Assembly (NCBI GenBank): GCA_001599715.1
Contig: BCHU01000004.1
Location: 1-64,000 of the forward strand
DNA: 64,000 bases
Reading direction: 5' to 3'
Source: Phaeotremella fagi
Taxonomy: Eukaryota > Basidiomycota > Tremellomycetes > Tremellales > Phaeotremellaceae
A program made the translations under genes and the position numbers. How positions within the stretch are numbered: the stretch's first letter is position 1; each line of letters begins with the position of its first letter. The notes under the pieces are model-generated. The model had not been told where the DNA came from. It was given only the letters and a program-made list of their open reading frames with translations, and did not search any database. This document shows, piece by piece, positions 56,401 through 64,000 of the stretch.

Positions 56401-57775
56401 TTCTACAAGTGTGTCCACATCGGTAGGTAACGCAACGTCTGTCACATCAACGGGGAGTTCGACTGTGTCGTCTTCAGTGTCGTCTGCAGTGTCGTCATCA
56501 GTATCGTCTTCATCATTGTCTTCTGTGTCGTCTGCAACTGTGAGCTCATCATCATCTATCAGTTCGTCTACAATCGCGAGCTCGTCTTCACCTGCGAGTT
56601 TATCCTCAACCGTATCACCCCCAACCATATCCGCCTCCACATCATCCCCCACATCATCTGCCACATCGTCTCTCACATCTTCCACCACCACATCATCCAC
56701 CACCACATCATCCGTGGTTTCCACTCCACCCAATATTTGCTACAAGTTCACCTGCCCTCCGACTGTCAAAGCAGGCTTGTGGTTTGGCAGATACCTCTTT
56801 ATCTACACGTTTAGTTCAATCAACTACTGGGACACGTCGACGGTACAATGCAACTACCTCCTTCAAGATGCGAGTGGACCCAATCAATGGTGCGCATTCA
56901 ACACCGCCACCGGTGCTCTTGCCGTAAGTGGAACGAACTTCAATTGCGCAGCGGCCTTGTTCCCAGGTACCTGTGCTGTAGGAGGAAACCCAGCCGGTGT
57001 ACTTCAGATCTCTTCCAAAAGGTCGGTCAGAAGATCCGATAGGTCCGAACGATTCGCCGAAATTGCCATTCGAGACAGCTCAAGTACCCCTACGAGTTCA
57101 TCTGACACAGTGTCTTCTGGAACATCTTCAGCCATGGATTCAGCTGCGAGTGCTTCTATCGTCAGCTCCAACACCACCTCCACCACCGATCTCTCCAACA
57201 CCACTGACAGTTCCCTCGCTGATCTCCTCATGAACGTTACCCAAAATGTCCCAGACCCCACTGCACCTGCAGGCACGACTTTTATCAACATCACCGACGT
57301 CTCTGGGGACTTCCTTCTGGGTTATGACACGTATGGCAACTTTATGCTGGACGACGCCACTGCCCCTGCTGCATCGTATCCCTTCCAGTCCGCACAGGGG
57401 ATGGTCATGGGTGGAGGTGCCACGAACTACATGTTCTACTATCCAGACGAAATGAACGTCCTCGGTGTGTCTCGATTCCGTCAAGCCAGTGTCTCAGCGC
57501 TTCCAAAGGGAGCCGTCGACGTCGTTTTGGTCTCTTACGACCTTGGTACAGATCAAATCTACCTTGCAATGTCTCCATCAGACGGAAGTATCTTCCCAAT
57601 GGTGTACTGTCTGTTCCAGGGTAGTTTGGGTGGAAAGATCTTCTTGGTCAAGGACACCACGGACGGGCCTATCACCACACTGAAGTCTGATGCCATGCAG
57701 TACGTTGTCACTGGTGGGGTCGTGGAGGATTGCGCTGCAGTAGCCTTCCGCTCGACCATACCAAAGTTTACGTAG
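53453..57775 (+). CDS. Large secreted Ser/Thr-rich surface protein (DUF7029/DUF7223-like)
   Basis: Intronless, 1440 residues, unusual in this intron-dense region. The signal peptide is MRFNTLATLLPLLVIPLSNA. Order: a Thr run and a repeated V-T-D-H/R-V segment (residues 30-70), a Gly/Ser/Asn/Pro-rich linker to about 245, and a globular domain (about 255-420) containing a conserved beta pattern. Next is a Kex2-like site before NFFGSAISG, then Ala/Gly/Asn repeats (GNAATSAGNAIGNAATSVGN, about 505-600) that look like an amphipathic helix. A second domain (about 690-920) has DVYCVNCSLSGTVNLNG, the pattern I associate with DUF7223. A long Ser-rich stalk (about 945-1100), a cysteine-containing module and a C-terminal beta domain follow. 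No GPI signal. Probably wall-associated or secreted, adhesin-like. Confidence 0.82.
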   Translation: MRFNTLATLLPLLVIPLSNANHLHNRDTTTTTTTTTAITTTTDHVIVTDRVVVTDHVTVTDHVTETAFIIADLCGGSALPPFTTIVGASDPGSTPIPGGSTGSTPVPGGSAPASVSGSGTNSDSPKANGSSGNTPNSGPGNNSNGSKGSNGSPSSPSVSNGSNGSNGSTGLNPTPSSGSGSSANLTPSSSGSSPNPTPSSSSPISISSSSSSTPSPLTTSDIPLTSTNSPNVTNDAIKTAGDGATQLYPVVPLSMDTGSIGRLTPVFNGTLIFTENATTDTTIEHIFAEVNANYQYPTVVLPHSSAVSNVECAANGLLLSINDTAAYQYVRARWSLFKGSDFMLISDTLHCSMADEGLHGYWLVTGLVFNDAAGTVLVAAQELAIEDAVQEIRVIWGTYIPTANSSMNSTSTTNSSSLNSTNSTLPYEASLYDSSIYDTNSTLACLSPPSSYMGLPTAPCGQNFDYALDSLIGFRDTLNSSDFDTFMPDPVAIDRRDNGKRNFFGSAISGLASVGSAIGNAATSAGNAIGNAATSVGNSISNAASAAYKTAVSGIKTAANYVTGAADKAAHSILNAANSAINTVGPLAKKALSATVDALDKLFSSTAPPPHTNQPLAITIPISAYPGPVVSTMFGKYNSYSIYSKQGDGTQKVTIPGIDNSFSDEPNDDSVSYYDPIGLLKRKEEVKDFEARGFTDEIATSFNGNLDVYCVNCSLSGTVNLNGEIHYTVFPKKLTMAAFSMNGQLSGTFGLGVVTDFAYEYNVKRQILQIPIPDASLKIGSLVTIGAAVSLSATADIRIQSQGYMYAGTAINIPNFSASFDAALPGGNVHTIAPVKGSFTKQVFGAGGYIRGELIVGLPIELGIGIWVPPIKYEQQFGIIVTPTIDTVATLTGSTSSSGAGAVAGMDCFNGVSWSVSAYNTFDVEDFFGGITRTGVTPGHNIGGCLPIVRPKKNVTTSANATTLTITTSTNVTTLISATATNSSTSVSTSVGNATSVTSTGSSTVSSSVSSAVSSSVSSSSLSSVSSATVSSSSSISSSTIASSSSPASLSSTVSPPTISASTSSPTSSATSSLTSSTTTSSTTTSSVVSTPPNICYKFTCPPTVKAGLWFGRYLFIYTFSSINYWDTSTVQCNYLLQDASGPNQWCAFNTATGALAVSGTNFNCAAALFPGTCAVGGNPAGVLQISSKRSVRRSDRSERFAEIAIRDSSSTPTSSSDTVSSGTSSAMDSAASASIVSSNTTSTTDLSNTTDSSLADLLMNVTQNVPDPTAPAGTTFINITDVSGDFLLGYDTYGNFMLDDATAPAASYPFQSAQGMVMGGGATNYMFYYPDEMNVLGVSRFRQASVSALPKGAVDVVLVSYDLGTDQIYLAMSPSDGSIFPMVYCLFQGSLGGKIFLVKDTTDGPITTLKSDAMQYVVTGGVVEDCAAVAFRSTIPKFT

Positions 57776-58437
57776 TCGTCGTAGATTAGTAGAGAGTTGC
57801 CGTACTTTTTTCTTAAATTTCATTTTGGGCTATCTTGGCGGACTATGTTTTGATTCGTCATGCATAAGCATGTACCAACCTTGCAGGTGCGCGTTACAAG
57901 TTACTACACTTGGGTCCAATATCAACATCTTGTTGTTGCTTACCAGTGACGTAAGAAACACGAAGTTAGATACTGTACATTAAAAGACCATTTCCCTTTT
58001 AATTAGAACACTGCTGACCACTTGACGGTGTTGTTCTGAACTGCTGTTAACTTGTGGAGATAAATCTGCGTACTACGTCACAGCTCCATGTGCAAACATG
58101 ATCCAAGACTAACCACTATCGACACATCCATTACACCAAATGCTCGCTCTCTCTTCAAATTGCTTCTAGGTCTTCTTGTCCGATATTGAGAAGTGCTGCC
58201 CCTTTTCCCCTACACTACTAGCGAAAGAGAAGCTCATCACCCCTTTCATCGGGATATTCAAACTTACCTCGGTGCAAATCGGATTTATCTTCATTTGCTT
58301 ATCTTCTACTTCTTCGCCTTCGAAGTGCCTTCTAAAGTTTTCTTGGAGACCACTACTTGACGTTGTCTCAACCTTTCTCTCTTTCTTCAATTACCATTTC
58401 AATATTAGGATCTTAGCTCACCAAACCACCTCTTATT
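57776..58437. other. Intergenic, promoter of family A member 3
   Basis: 662 bp without a supported gene. TTCTTCGCCTTCGAAG at about 58310-58325, around 115-125 bp before the ATG, is the right half of the family A element; the CACCTTTG left half is not clear here. Confidence 0.45.
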
Positions 58438-59061
58438 ATGTCCAGCAGCAGAGAATCCAACAATACAGCTCCCTACTTTCATCGATTCTGTCCCACGGTT
58501 CATGTTTTGATTCGAAACGACGGGACTCCCACCTGGATGATTGGGGACGGTGTCTCATTCAAAAAGACAGAAGATGGTAGCTACACAAAAACCAGCGTCG
58601 ACGACAGCCAATCTCTACGAAGCCGAATTGCAGAGATCTGCGATGATACTTTGTTTTCTTTTGGTGAGTCAGATGTTCCAAAGACTCTCGAAGGTTGGAA
58701 GCCACTCCTTCGAAACAAGATGGCTCAATGCATCAACAACTACAAACGGGTGTTCAAGGATCAAGAAATCGAATCGCTGGTAAAAACAGACGGTATGATG
58801 TACGCTACTTCTCAAGGCAAGCTCGCCCTCAAAACGTATTTCACCAAGCCCACTCCATACCTCGACGATCCAAACAACTGGTCAGACTTTGATTCTGTCG
58901 CTGTCTATGAATGTGACGAGATCTTTGAGGGTTATGGTAAGGTCATCTGTGGAGCTTCGATTGCTATAAAGTACGGGGCAAAGAGAAGAGATGAGAATGT
59001 TGCCAGTGAAGAAGAAGTCAGCTACTTTAATGATCCGCCCCCGGCATACGAGGCGGTATGA
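58438..59061 (+). CDS. Family A member 3, unrecognised protein with PPAY tail
   Basis: Intronless, 207 residues, start MSSSRESNNT. Core motifs in order: YFHRFCPTVHVLIRNDGTP, GWKPLLRNKMAQCINNYKRV, KTDGMMYATSQGKLALKTYF, DDPNNWSDFDSVAVYECDE, and V-I-C-G-A-S-I-A-I. It ends DPPPAYEAV, a PPxY motif. No signal peptide or membrane segment. It is the first of three consecutive copies in this stretch. Confidence 0.75.
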   Translation: MSSSRESNNTAPYFHRFCPTVHVLIRNDGTPTWMIGDGVSFKKTEDGSYTKTSVDDSQSLRSRIAEICDDTLFSFGESDVPKTLEGWKPLLRNKMAQCINNYKRVFKDQEIESLVKTDGMMYATSQGKLALKTYFTKPTPYLDDPNNWSDFDSVAVYECDEIFEGYGKVICGASIAIKYGAKRRDENVASEEEVSYFNDPPPAYEAV

Positions 59062-59285
59062 TAGTATGTGTTCTAGGTGTCGTCGATGATGTATGATATT
59101 GGAGATCACTGGCATTTTTCATCTCTCAGATTGCCACTCTGGCCATGCGAAATGTACAGTATGTTCTGTTTTATTGCCAAAAATCACATTAGAACCTTTG
59201 TCTCTCCTTGTTTGTGACTGCTCCATGAGTTCATTTGCAAGCACAAAGGTGGTCAGTCGGGGAAAGTACTTGCCATTCGAGTACT

Positions 59286-59316
59286 CACCTTTGTTACTTC
59301 GCCTTCGAGTTGTTGG
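59286..59316 (+). promoter_or_regulatory. Shared upstream element, family A copy 4
   Basis: A 31-base block beginning CACCTTTGTTACTTCGCCTT and continuing CGAGTTGTTGG, 92-122 bp before the ATG. It is identical in all 31 bases to the block at 60361-60391. Confidence 0.8.
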
Positions 59317-59407
59317 AGCGAGATTTCGTACGACATTGGATTGATCAGGTTTTCTCTTTGTATTCTCTCTCACCTGTTCTCAATCACACTCGTATCAACA
59401 GACCATC

Positions 59408-60025
59408 ATGAGCGACCATGAAGATCCCAGTCTTCCGCAAAACACAACCTCGACCGAACCCTCCCACTCAGCTGCCCCATTCTATCGATTCGTCCCGGCT
59501 GTCTACGTATACAGAAAACCTGATGGCGGGTACGCATTTATCAGCCAATGCGGTACGGGTTTTGATATGGGAATTTCAGAGAAGATATGGTATCGATCCA
59601 TGTTGAGTAGCATTGGCGACATATCCAAGACATATAATGTTTCTTCAGATACATATACAGGTTGGAAACCAGTTTTAACAGACTTTCTAATTACAGTTAT
59701 CAACGAGGTCAAGAAACACATCAAAACCAACAACCAACAACTCCAGGCTCCGCTCACCGATGGTATGGCTTACGCTGCTTCAAACACCAACGACACCCAG
59801 TATCACACAACATCATACCCATATCTCTCAGATCCAAACAAATGGTGTGATACGGACAGTGTGGCGGTCTATGATTGCAGAAACGAAGACTTCACTACAC
59901 CCGAAGGAAAGGTTTGCTGGGCGGCGTCTTTACGAATCAAATCACCAAATGAGGTTAGGGAGAAGTCTTCTTGGTACGAGGATGAGTATCAAGCTTGTTT
60001 GGGCCCTCCACCGTATCAAGAGTGA
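59408..60025 (+). CDS. Family A member 4, unrecognised protein with PPPY tail
   Basis: Intronless, 205 residues, start MSDHEDPSLPQNT with a Ser/Thr/Pro-rich opening. Core: FYRFVPAVYVYRKPDGGY, GWKPVLTDFLITVINEVKKH, LTDGMAYAASNTNDTQYH, TTSYPYLSDPNKWCDTDSV, VCWAASLRI. It ends CLGPPPYQE, a PPxY motif. Closest to member 5, with which it also shares the upstream element exactly. Confidence 0.75.
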   Translation: MSDHEDPSLPQNTTSTEPSHSAAPFYRFVPAVYVYRKPDGGYAFISQCGTGFDMGISEKIWYRSMLSSIGDISKTYNVSSDTYTGWKPVLTDFLITVINEVKKHIKTNNQQLQAPLTDGMAYAASNTNDTQYHTTSYPYLSDPNKWCDTDSVAVYDCRNEDFTTPEGKVCWAASLRIKSPNEVREKSSWYEDEYQACLGPPPYQE

Positions 60026-60360
60026 GCGTGGTGGTGTTAGAGGAGGTACAAGTGTATACAGACCGTATGAAGATGAATTAGTGTTTGGCTTATTTACATT
60101 GTGCATTCCAGGTTTGGGAATGATACCGTACGAGTACACTCGTCCAGTTGCCACTTAGTTTCTTGAACTCATTTCCATTCCACTCGAATCCCGATGAAAG
60201 GCTCTGCGTTACCTTTGAAGTCCTGTAGTATTTTACCCGTTCAAGATGTCACAGCCTTTGTTACTCACTGTCTTTCTCGATGACGTGAAATGACCGACAA
60301 TCAACAAGTCTACAGAAAGGAGGTTTGACGGGGTCAAAAAGCAGATAATATCCATCTGGT

Positions 60361-60391
60361 CACCTTTGTTACTTCGCCTTCGAGTTGTTGG
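60361..60391 (+). promoter_or_regulatory. Shared upstream element, family A copy 5
   Basis: The same 31-base block as at 59286-59316, 87-117 bp before the ATG; similarity continues as GGGCGATATTTCGTAC versus GAGCGAGATTTCGTAC. A second, separate CCTTTGTTACTCAC lies near 60255. Confidence 0.8.
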
Positions 60392-60477
60392 GGCGATATT
60401 TCGTACTATTTCTGGGGTAAAACGTTTGCTCTTTGCATTTCCTTTTCTCTTGCCCATTTACCATCCTCATCAACATC

Positions 60478-61089
60478 ATGAGTGACGATACAAGCCCACA
60501 ACAAGACACAGCCTCGAGCTCGACCCGACCTTCCAACTTCTCAGAACCTTACTTTAGATTCATCCCCACCGTCTGGGCTTTCAAGAAATCGGGTGCCCAG
60601 TATATGATTGTTCATCGTTTCGGTAAACTTTTCAACCTTTCAGAAAGTGAGACGATGGAAATCTCTGAAGTACTCGTGGCTGGTGGTCCAACCGTCTCTC
60701 TCTCGATCCCATCAGATACCATAGATGACTGGAAACCTGTTCTCAGAAACATGCTAGTCAAGCAAATCAACAGGGTCAAAGACGCCTACGCAAAGGACTC
60801 ACGAAGTCAACTACCAAAGACCGATGGTACAGCTTATGCTGCTGATCAAAAAGACACCACGAGATACTATACTACAACGTACCCTTGTCTCTCCGACCCC
60901 AACGTTTGGGATGATACCTCGAAAATCGAAGTCTATAATTTAAAAGCCAAAGATATTTACTTTGATGAAAAACAACTGTGCTGGGCGGCATCGTTGAAAA
61001 TGGATACAGACGGTATGCCTAGAGTAATAGACGTCTTACATGAGGATGAGGTCCAAGCTTGTTCCGCTCATCCGCCGTATCAAGAGTGA
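60478..61089 (+). CDS. Family A member 5, unrecognised protein
   Basis: Intronless, 203 residues, start MSDDTSPQQDT. Core: YFRFIPTVWAFKKSGAQY, DWKPVLRNMLVKQINRVKDA, KTDGTAYAADQKDTTRYY, TTYPCLSDPNVWDDTSKIEV, LCWAASLKM. The tail ends CSAHPPYQE; compared with GPPPYQE of member 4 the first proline is His, so the PPxY motif is damaged here. No signal peptide. Function unknown. Confidence 0.75.
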   Translation: MSDDTSPQQDTASSSTRPSNFSEPYFRFIPTVWAFKKSGAQYMIVHRFGKLFNLSESETMEISEVLVAGGPTVSLSIPSDTIDDWKPVLRNMLVKQINRVKDAYAKDSRSQLPKTDGTAYAADQKDTTRYYTTTYPCLSDPNVWDDTSKIEVYNLKAKDIYFDEKQLCWAASLKMDTDGMPRVIDVLHEDEVQACSAHPPYQE

Positions 61090-61470
61090 ACTTAGTAGTT
61101 TAATAGTAAAGTGTATGTAGACCGAATTGTGATGGATAAATGTAGTCAGCTTTGCGTACATGCACACGAATCGTCCTCACCCCGTTTCAGCAAGAGTTTC
61201 ACGGTGAAACCTGACAACCATGTGGATTTCGGTCATACCCAGAGTTTAACAGTTTAACGCTTTTTGTTCGGTCTGCGAGAGGAACGATAGGAGATAGCAA
61301 AGGGGAACAAACTTTTTGATCTGACCCTTTTTGATCTGACCCCTTTTGGAAAAATTGTATAAGCCTGCAGAGAATTCCAAGGTTAATCACGTCGTCTTTC
61401 CTTGAAAACGTATCTGGCATACAGTACTCTGAATATATTCATTACCCATTCTTACAATTTAAATCCCATC
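61090..61470. other. Intergenic with short direct repeat
   Basis: Contains CTTTTTGATCTGACC twice in tandem at about 61312-61341. No gene seen. The right end is the promoter of the thaumatin-like gene. Confidence 0.45.
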
Positions 61471-62819
61471 ATGACTCTACCCCTGCTCTTCACCATCCTC
61501 CTCTCCCTCACCCCCTCATCCGCTCGAACCATCACAGTTCTGAACTCCTGTTCCACGACCATTTGGCCAGGGATGGATCCAGGACAAGGAACCGCTCCGG
61601 ACCACCCCACAGGATGGGAAATGGCTAGTGGAGCCACCGAAGTCATAACCGTTCCCGACAATTGGACAGCGGGTAGGATCTGGGCTCGAACAGGTTGTCA
61701 AACTGTCGCAGGCGGGTTCAGTTGTTTGACTGGTGGTTGTGGATTGGGTGGTGGCGGTGTTGGTTTGAACGGTGATATCACTTGGTAGGTTGTACGTTGA
61801 TTGAGCTGATAAAAGTCCTGCTGGCGGTCAAGCTCCTGTTTCGTTAGGTGTGTTGGAGTAGTGGCATCACTGACGACAGCCGAGTTCACTCTAGTCCCAG
61901 GTGGGGCTGATAACTACGATGTATCGTTGGTTGATGGTAGGTTCGAAACACTCCCATCCTGACCATAGGCTTCAACATCCCCGTAAACATCAACCCAAGC
62001 GACACCTCCTGTCCATCAGGTCAATGTACAGGTAACATCAACGCCTTATGTCCAGACTCTCTCCGTACAGCTCTCGATTCGACCGGTGTGAATTTCGCAT
62101 GTCGAAGTGCTTGTAACGCAGGTTGGGGAGATGAAGAATTCGGTAACAGGGATTGTTGCACTGGTGGGTTGGGGTTTGATGGAGCTGATGATAGGTGCAT
62201 ACACTGATCCAAATCTTTGTGTCGCTTGTGGTGTGGATTTCTATGACCTGTTCAAAGGCCAATGTAACACGAGCTATGCTGTGAGTAAGATTTGAGATGC
62301 TAGACCTAATTCATTAGTACGCGTACGAGTAGGTCAACCCTTGGACAACAACTTACGCAGTGAAAAATCCGGAACTGCCTCGTGGACCTGTTCCTCAGCC
62401 CCCGATTACACCATTGAATTCTGTCCATCAGGTTCGGATTACGTTGGAGTCTCTACACCTTCCGAAGAGTTTTCAACCGACACCGCGACGTGTACTAGTC
62501 AAGCGACGACGTTTAGTGCGACGTTTTCCGTTGTGCCAACACCCAGTGCCGTTACTGGTACGGGGACATTGACTTTTGCTGCAGTGACATCGACTTCAGC
62601 TGCAGCGGAGGTCACCTCCAGTGTCGCAAGTTTGGCTAATACTTTGGTCGATCTCGCTGCTACCTCTGGGACCTCTTCAATCTCGTCATCGTCGACATTG
62701 TCCTCGCCATCAGCCGCATCTGCCACAGCTTGTTCTCTTCCGAAGAAAAGGGTACGTGAATGGAGGAAATTGCTGACAGCAGGACCATCCCCGTCGTCAG
62801 AACAAACACTAATTCGTAG
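61471..62819 (+). CDS. Secreted thaumatin-like protein
   Basis: The signal peptide (MTLPLLFTILLSLTPSSAR) is followed by the thaumatin domain: TITVLNSCSTTIWPGMDP, GWEMASGATEVITVPDNWTA, GRIWARTGC, PVNINPSDTSCPSGQC, and CRSACNAGWGDEEFGNRDCC. After splicing come GAYTDPNLCVACGVDFYDLF and SYAYAYDEKSGTASWTCSSA. The many cysteines fit the eight-disulfide fold. Unlike plant proteins it has a Ser/Thr-rich C-terminal stalk (about 100 residues). The last intron is likely real (GTACGT..CTGACAGCAG), giving an end ..RTIPVVRTNTNS; unspliced, the stop would be at 62823. Fungal relatives bind or cleave beta-glucan. Seven or so short introns. Confidence 0.88.
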
Positions 62820-62909
62820 TTGATCTAGTTTCAGTTTCATTCATTCCATTGTACATACATTCATACGAACATTTTCATGTCATTTTTATCTCCACTGGTG
62901 ATCCACACA

Positions 62910-64000
62910 CTAGGTGCTGGCCAAAATCCCATCCATTATGATATCCACCTCTTCCTTTTGTCTTCTAGCAATCTTGGCCGACTTGTGCTCTCCATCCCTA
63001 GCCGAACCTTTGATTAACCACATGATCTCCCCCCTCTCATCTCGATAAGTGACGCGATGCTTCACACAAGCGCTAAACACCGCTTGAACATTCTCTGGCG
63101 TCGCGTACAAGTCACTGGTTTCGCCTTCACCTTCACTAGCCAAGGACCTGATATCAGGTTTTTCACCTGCGATAAACCCCCAAAGATCTACACCACCTGC
63201 TCCACCCCCTAGACCAAATTTTGAACTGTCGTTGGAATCGAGAGAGGCAGATTTGATCCTCTCTTCCCAGTCGTTGGCCAAGTAGAATGGTTGAGATAGT
63301 ATCCTATGAGCACTGACGTATGTGGGAAACGCTTTGATGGCGTTTCCGCTGATACATGATGTCAGATGTTGGTGGGTTGAGACTTTGGACAGGAGGGTTG
63401 AGATGGTTGTCAAAAGAGGTGGATGGAGGTGGGTATAGGGGATCAAAGCGGAGAGAGTTTTTATGTACTGTCATTAGTTTGGTCATGTAGCTGCTTACAT
63501 TACGAGGTACAATTTCTTCGCGTGACAAACCCACTGGGGGGTCATCAAGATCATCAGAGTATACACCGATGGAGCAGGAGAAAAGGTCGATCTGGAGTCA
63601 GTGCTGAAACTATGTCCACTCACCACCCACGACGGAACTCTCTCTGAATCTTCATCCCGCACCCAAACCACTACAAAATCAGTCAACTTTCCTCCTACCT
63701 CTCTTTTGACCATAATCTCCCCAAGCTTGATCCTGAGTGGAGAATCGACATTTTCCAAACCTCGAACAACCAATACCTGAGGTAATTCAACCCCACTCTT
63801 TTCCTTCTCCGACTGAAGTGATGAAACCGACTGCTGCAGGACATCACCACTAGGTGAAGGCGTCAAATGATTCTCATTACTCTCCTCCAGAACCTCTTTC
63901 GCAGAAACATAACTTGAACTAGCGATGGATGAATTCCTGCTGAATCTCGGTTGACCGATAAAAGAGGTGAGTGGACTGGGAAGAGGACTTCTTCGATGGG
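62910..64000 (-). CDS. Partial protein, possibly AAA/Mg-chelatase-like
   Basis: 3' part of a gene entering from the right edge; at least three exons. Upstream exon: LPQVLVVRGLENVDSPLRIK then KLTDFVVVWVRDEDSERVPSW, which resembles the Walker B to sensor-1 stretch of an AAA-type ATPase. Next IDLFSCSIGVYSDDL with PVGLSREEIVPRN. The last exon runs PYTHLHPPLLTTISTLL to EEVDIIMDGILAST and includes SAHRILSQPFYLANDWEERI, a lid-like helix region. The match to Mg-chelatase subunit I-like fungal proteins is by pattern only. The N-terminus and Walker A lie outside the window. Confidence 0.5.

Noticed and set aside
56269..56733. Leftward Asp/Val-rich frame
   Set aside because: Antisense shadow of the Ser/Val stalk repeats in the same large gene.
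1..64000. CRISPR arrays, bacterial operons, tRNA or rRNA genes, transposon terminal repeats
   Set aside because: None seen; gene structure is eukaryotic throughout. tRNAs were only sought by eye and a covariance-model scan would be decisive.

Overview
The window reads as one end of a chromosome from a basidiomycete yeast, most likely a tremellomycete (Cryptococcus/Kwoniella-like). The left end opens with four units of the telomere repeat TTAGGGGG (read here as CTAACCCC), the repeat known from Cryptococcus. Genes carry many very short introns (many only about 30-45 nt) in which a CTRAC branch site lies almost directly on the YAG acceptor. Exon structures below were joined by eye from reading frame, GT..AG and family motifs, so outer coordinates are firmer than internal junctions.

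Region 1 (0-7 kb): telomere, about 1.15 kb of non-coding subtelomere, a sterol-glucosyltransferase-like UDP-glycosyltransferase, and a DAL5/allantoate-type MFS permease. Region 2 (6.8-17 kb): an oxidative cassette built from three divergent pairs: aquaglyceroporin/cytochrome P450, NADPH-P450 reductase/Zn2Cys6 regulator, and cytochrome b5/sugar-phosphate-isomerase-like TIM barrel. A P450 and both of its electron donors sit within 8 kb. Region 3 (17-24.4 kb): three poorly characterised proteins and a secreted SurE-type nucleotidase/phosphatase.

Region 4 (24.5-38.4 kb) looks like a catabolic gene cluster: cyclase/kynurenine-formamidase-fold hydrolase, an AtuA-DUF4387 fusion, a Zn2Cys6 activator, a sugar-type MFS transporter, a salicylate-hydroxylase-like FAD monooxygenase and an FMO/Baeyer-Villiger-like monooxygenase, with an F-box-like protein and a 2-oxoglutarate dioxygenase beyond. 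Its promoters repeatedly carry AAGCGG/CCGCTT, including a perfect TAAGCGG-N4-CCGCTTA palindrome between the regulator and the transporter. I read this as a pathway-specific regulon; the substrate is unknown, perhaps an acyclic terpenoid or aromatic acid.

Region 5 (38.6-61.1 kb) mixes conserved housekeeping genes (ARPC4, nuclear FKBP, ALG14, an LRR protein, a mitochondrial ABC half-transporter) with two families of small intronless proteins that I do not recognise. Family A has five members, four ending in a PPxY-like tail. Family B has three tandem members, two ending in a CxxCGK tail. Most or all of the eight genes carry a CACC(C)TTTGT-type or TCGCCTTC element at about 85-125 bp before the ATG, which suggests shared control of two otherwise unrelated families. 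A 1440-residue intronless secreted Ser/Thr-rich surface protein lies among them. Region 6 (61.4-64 kb): a secreted thaumatin-like protein and the 3' part of a possible AAA/Mg-chelatase-like protein that runs off the window.
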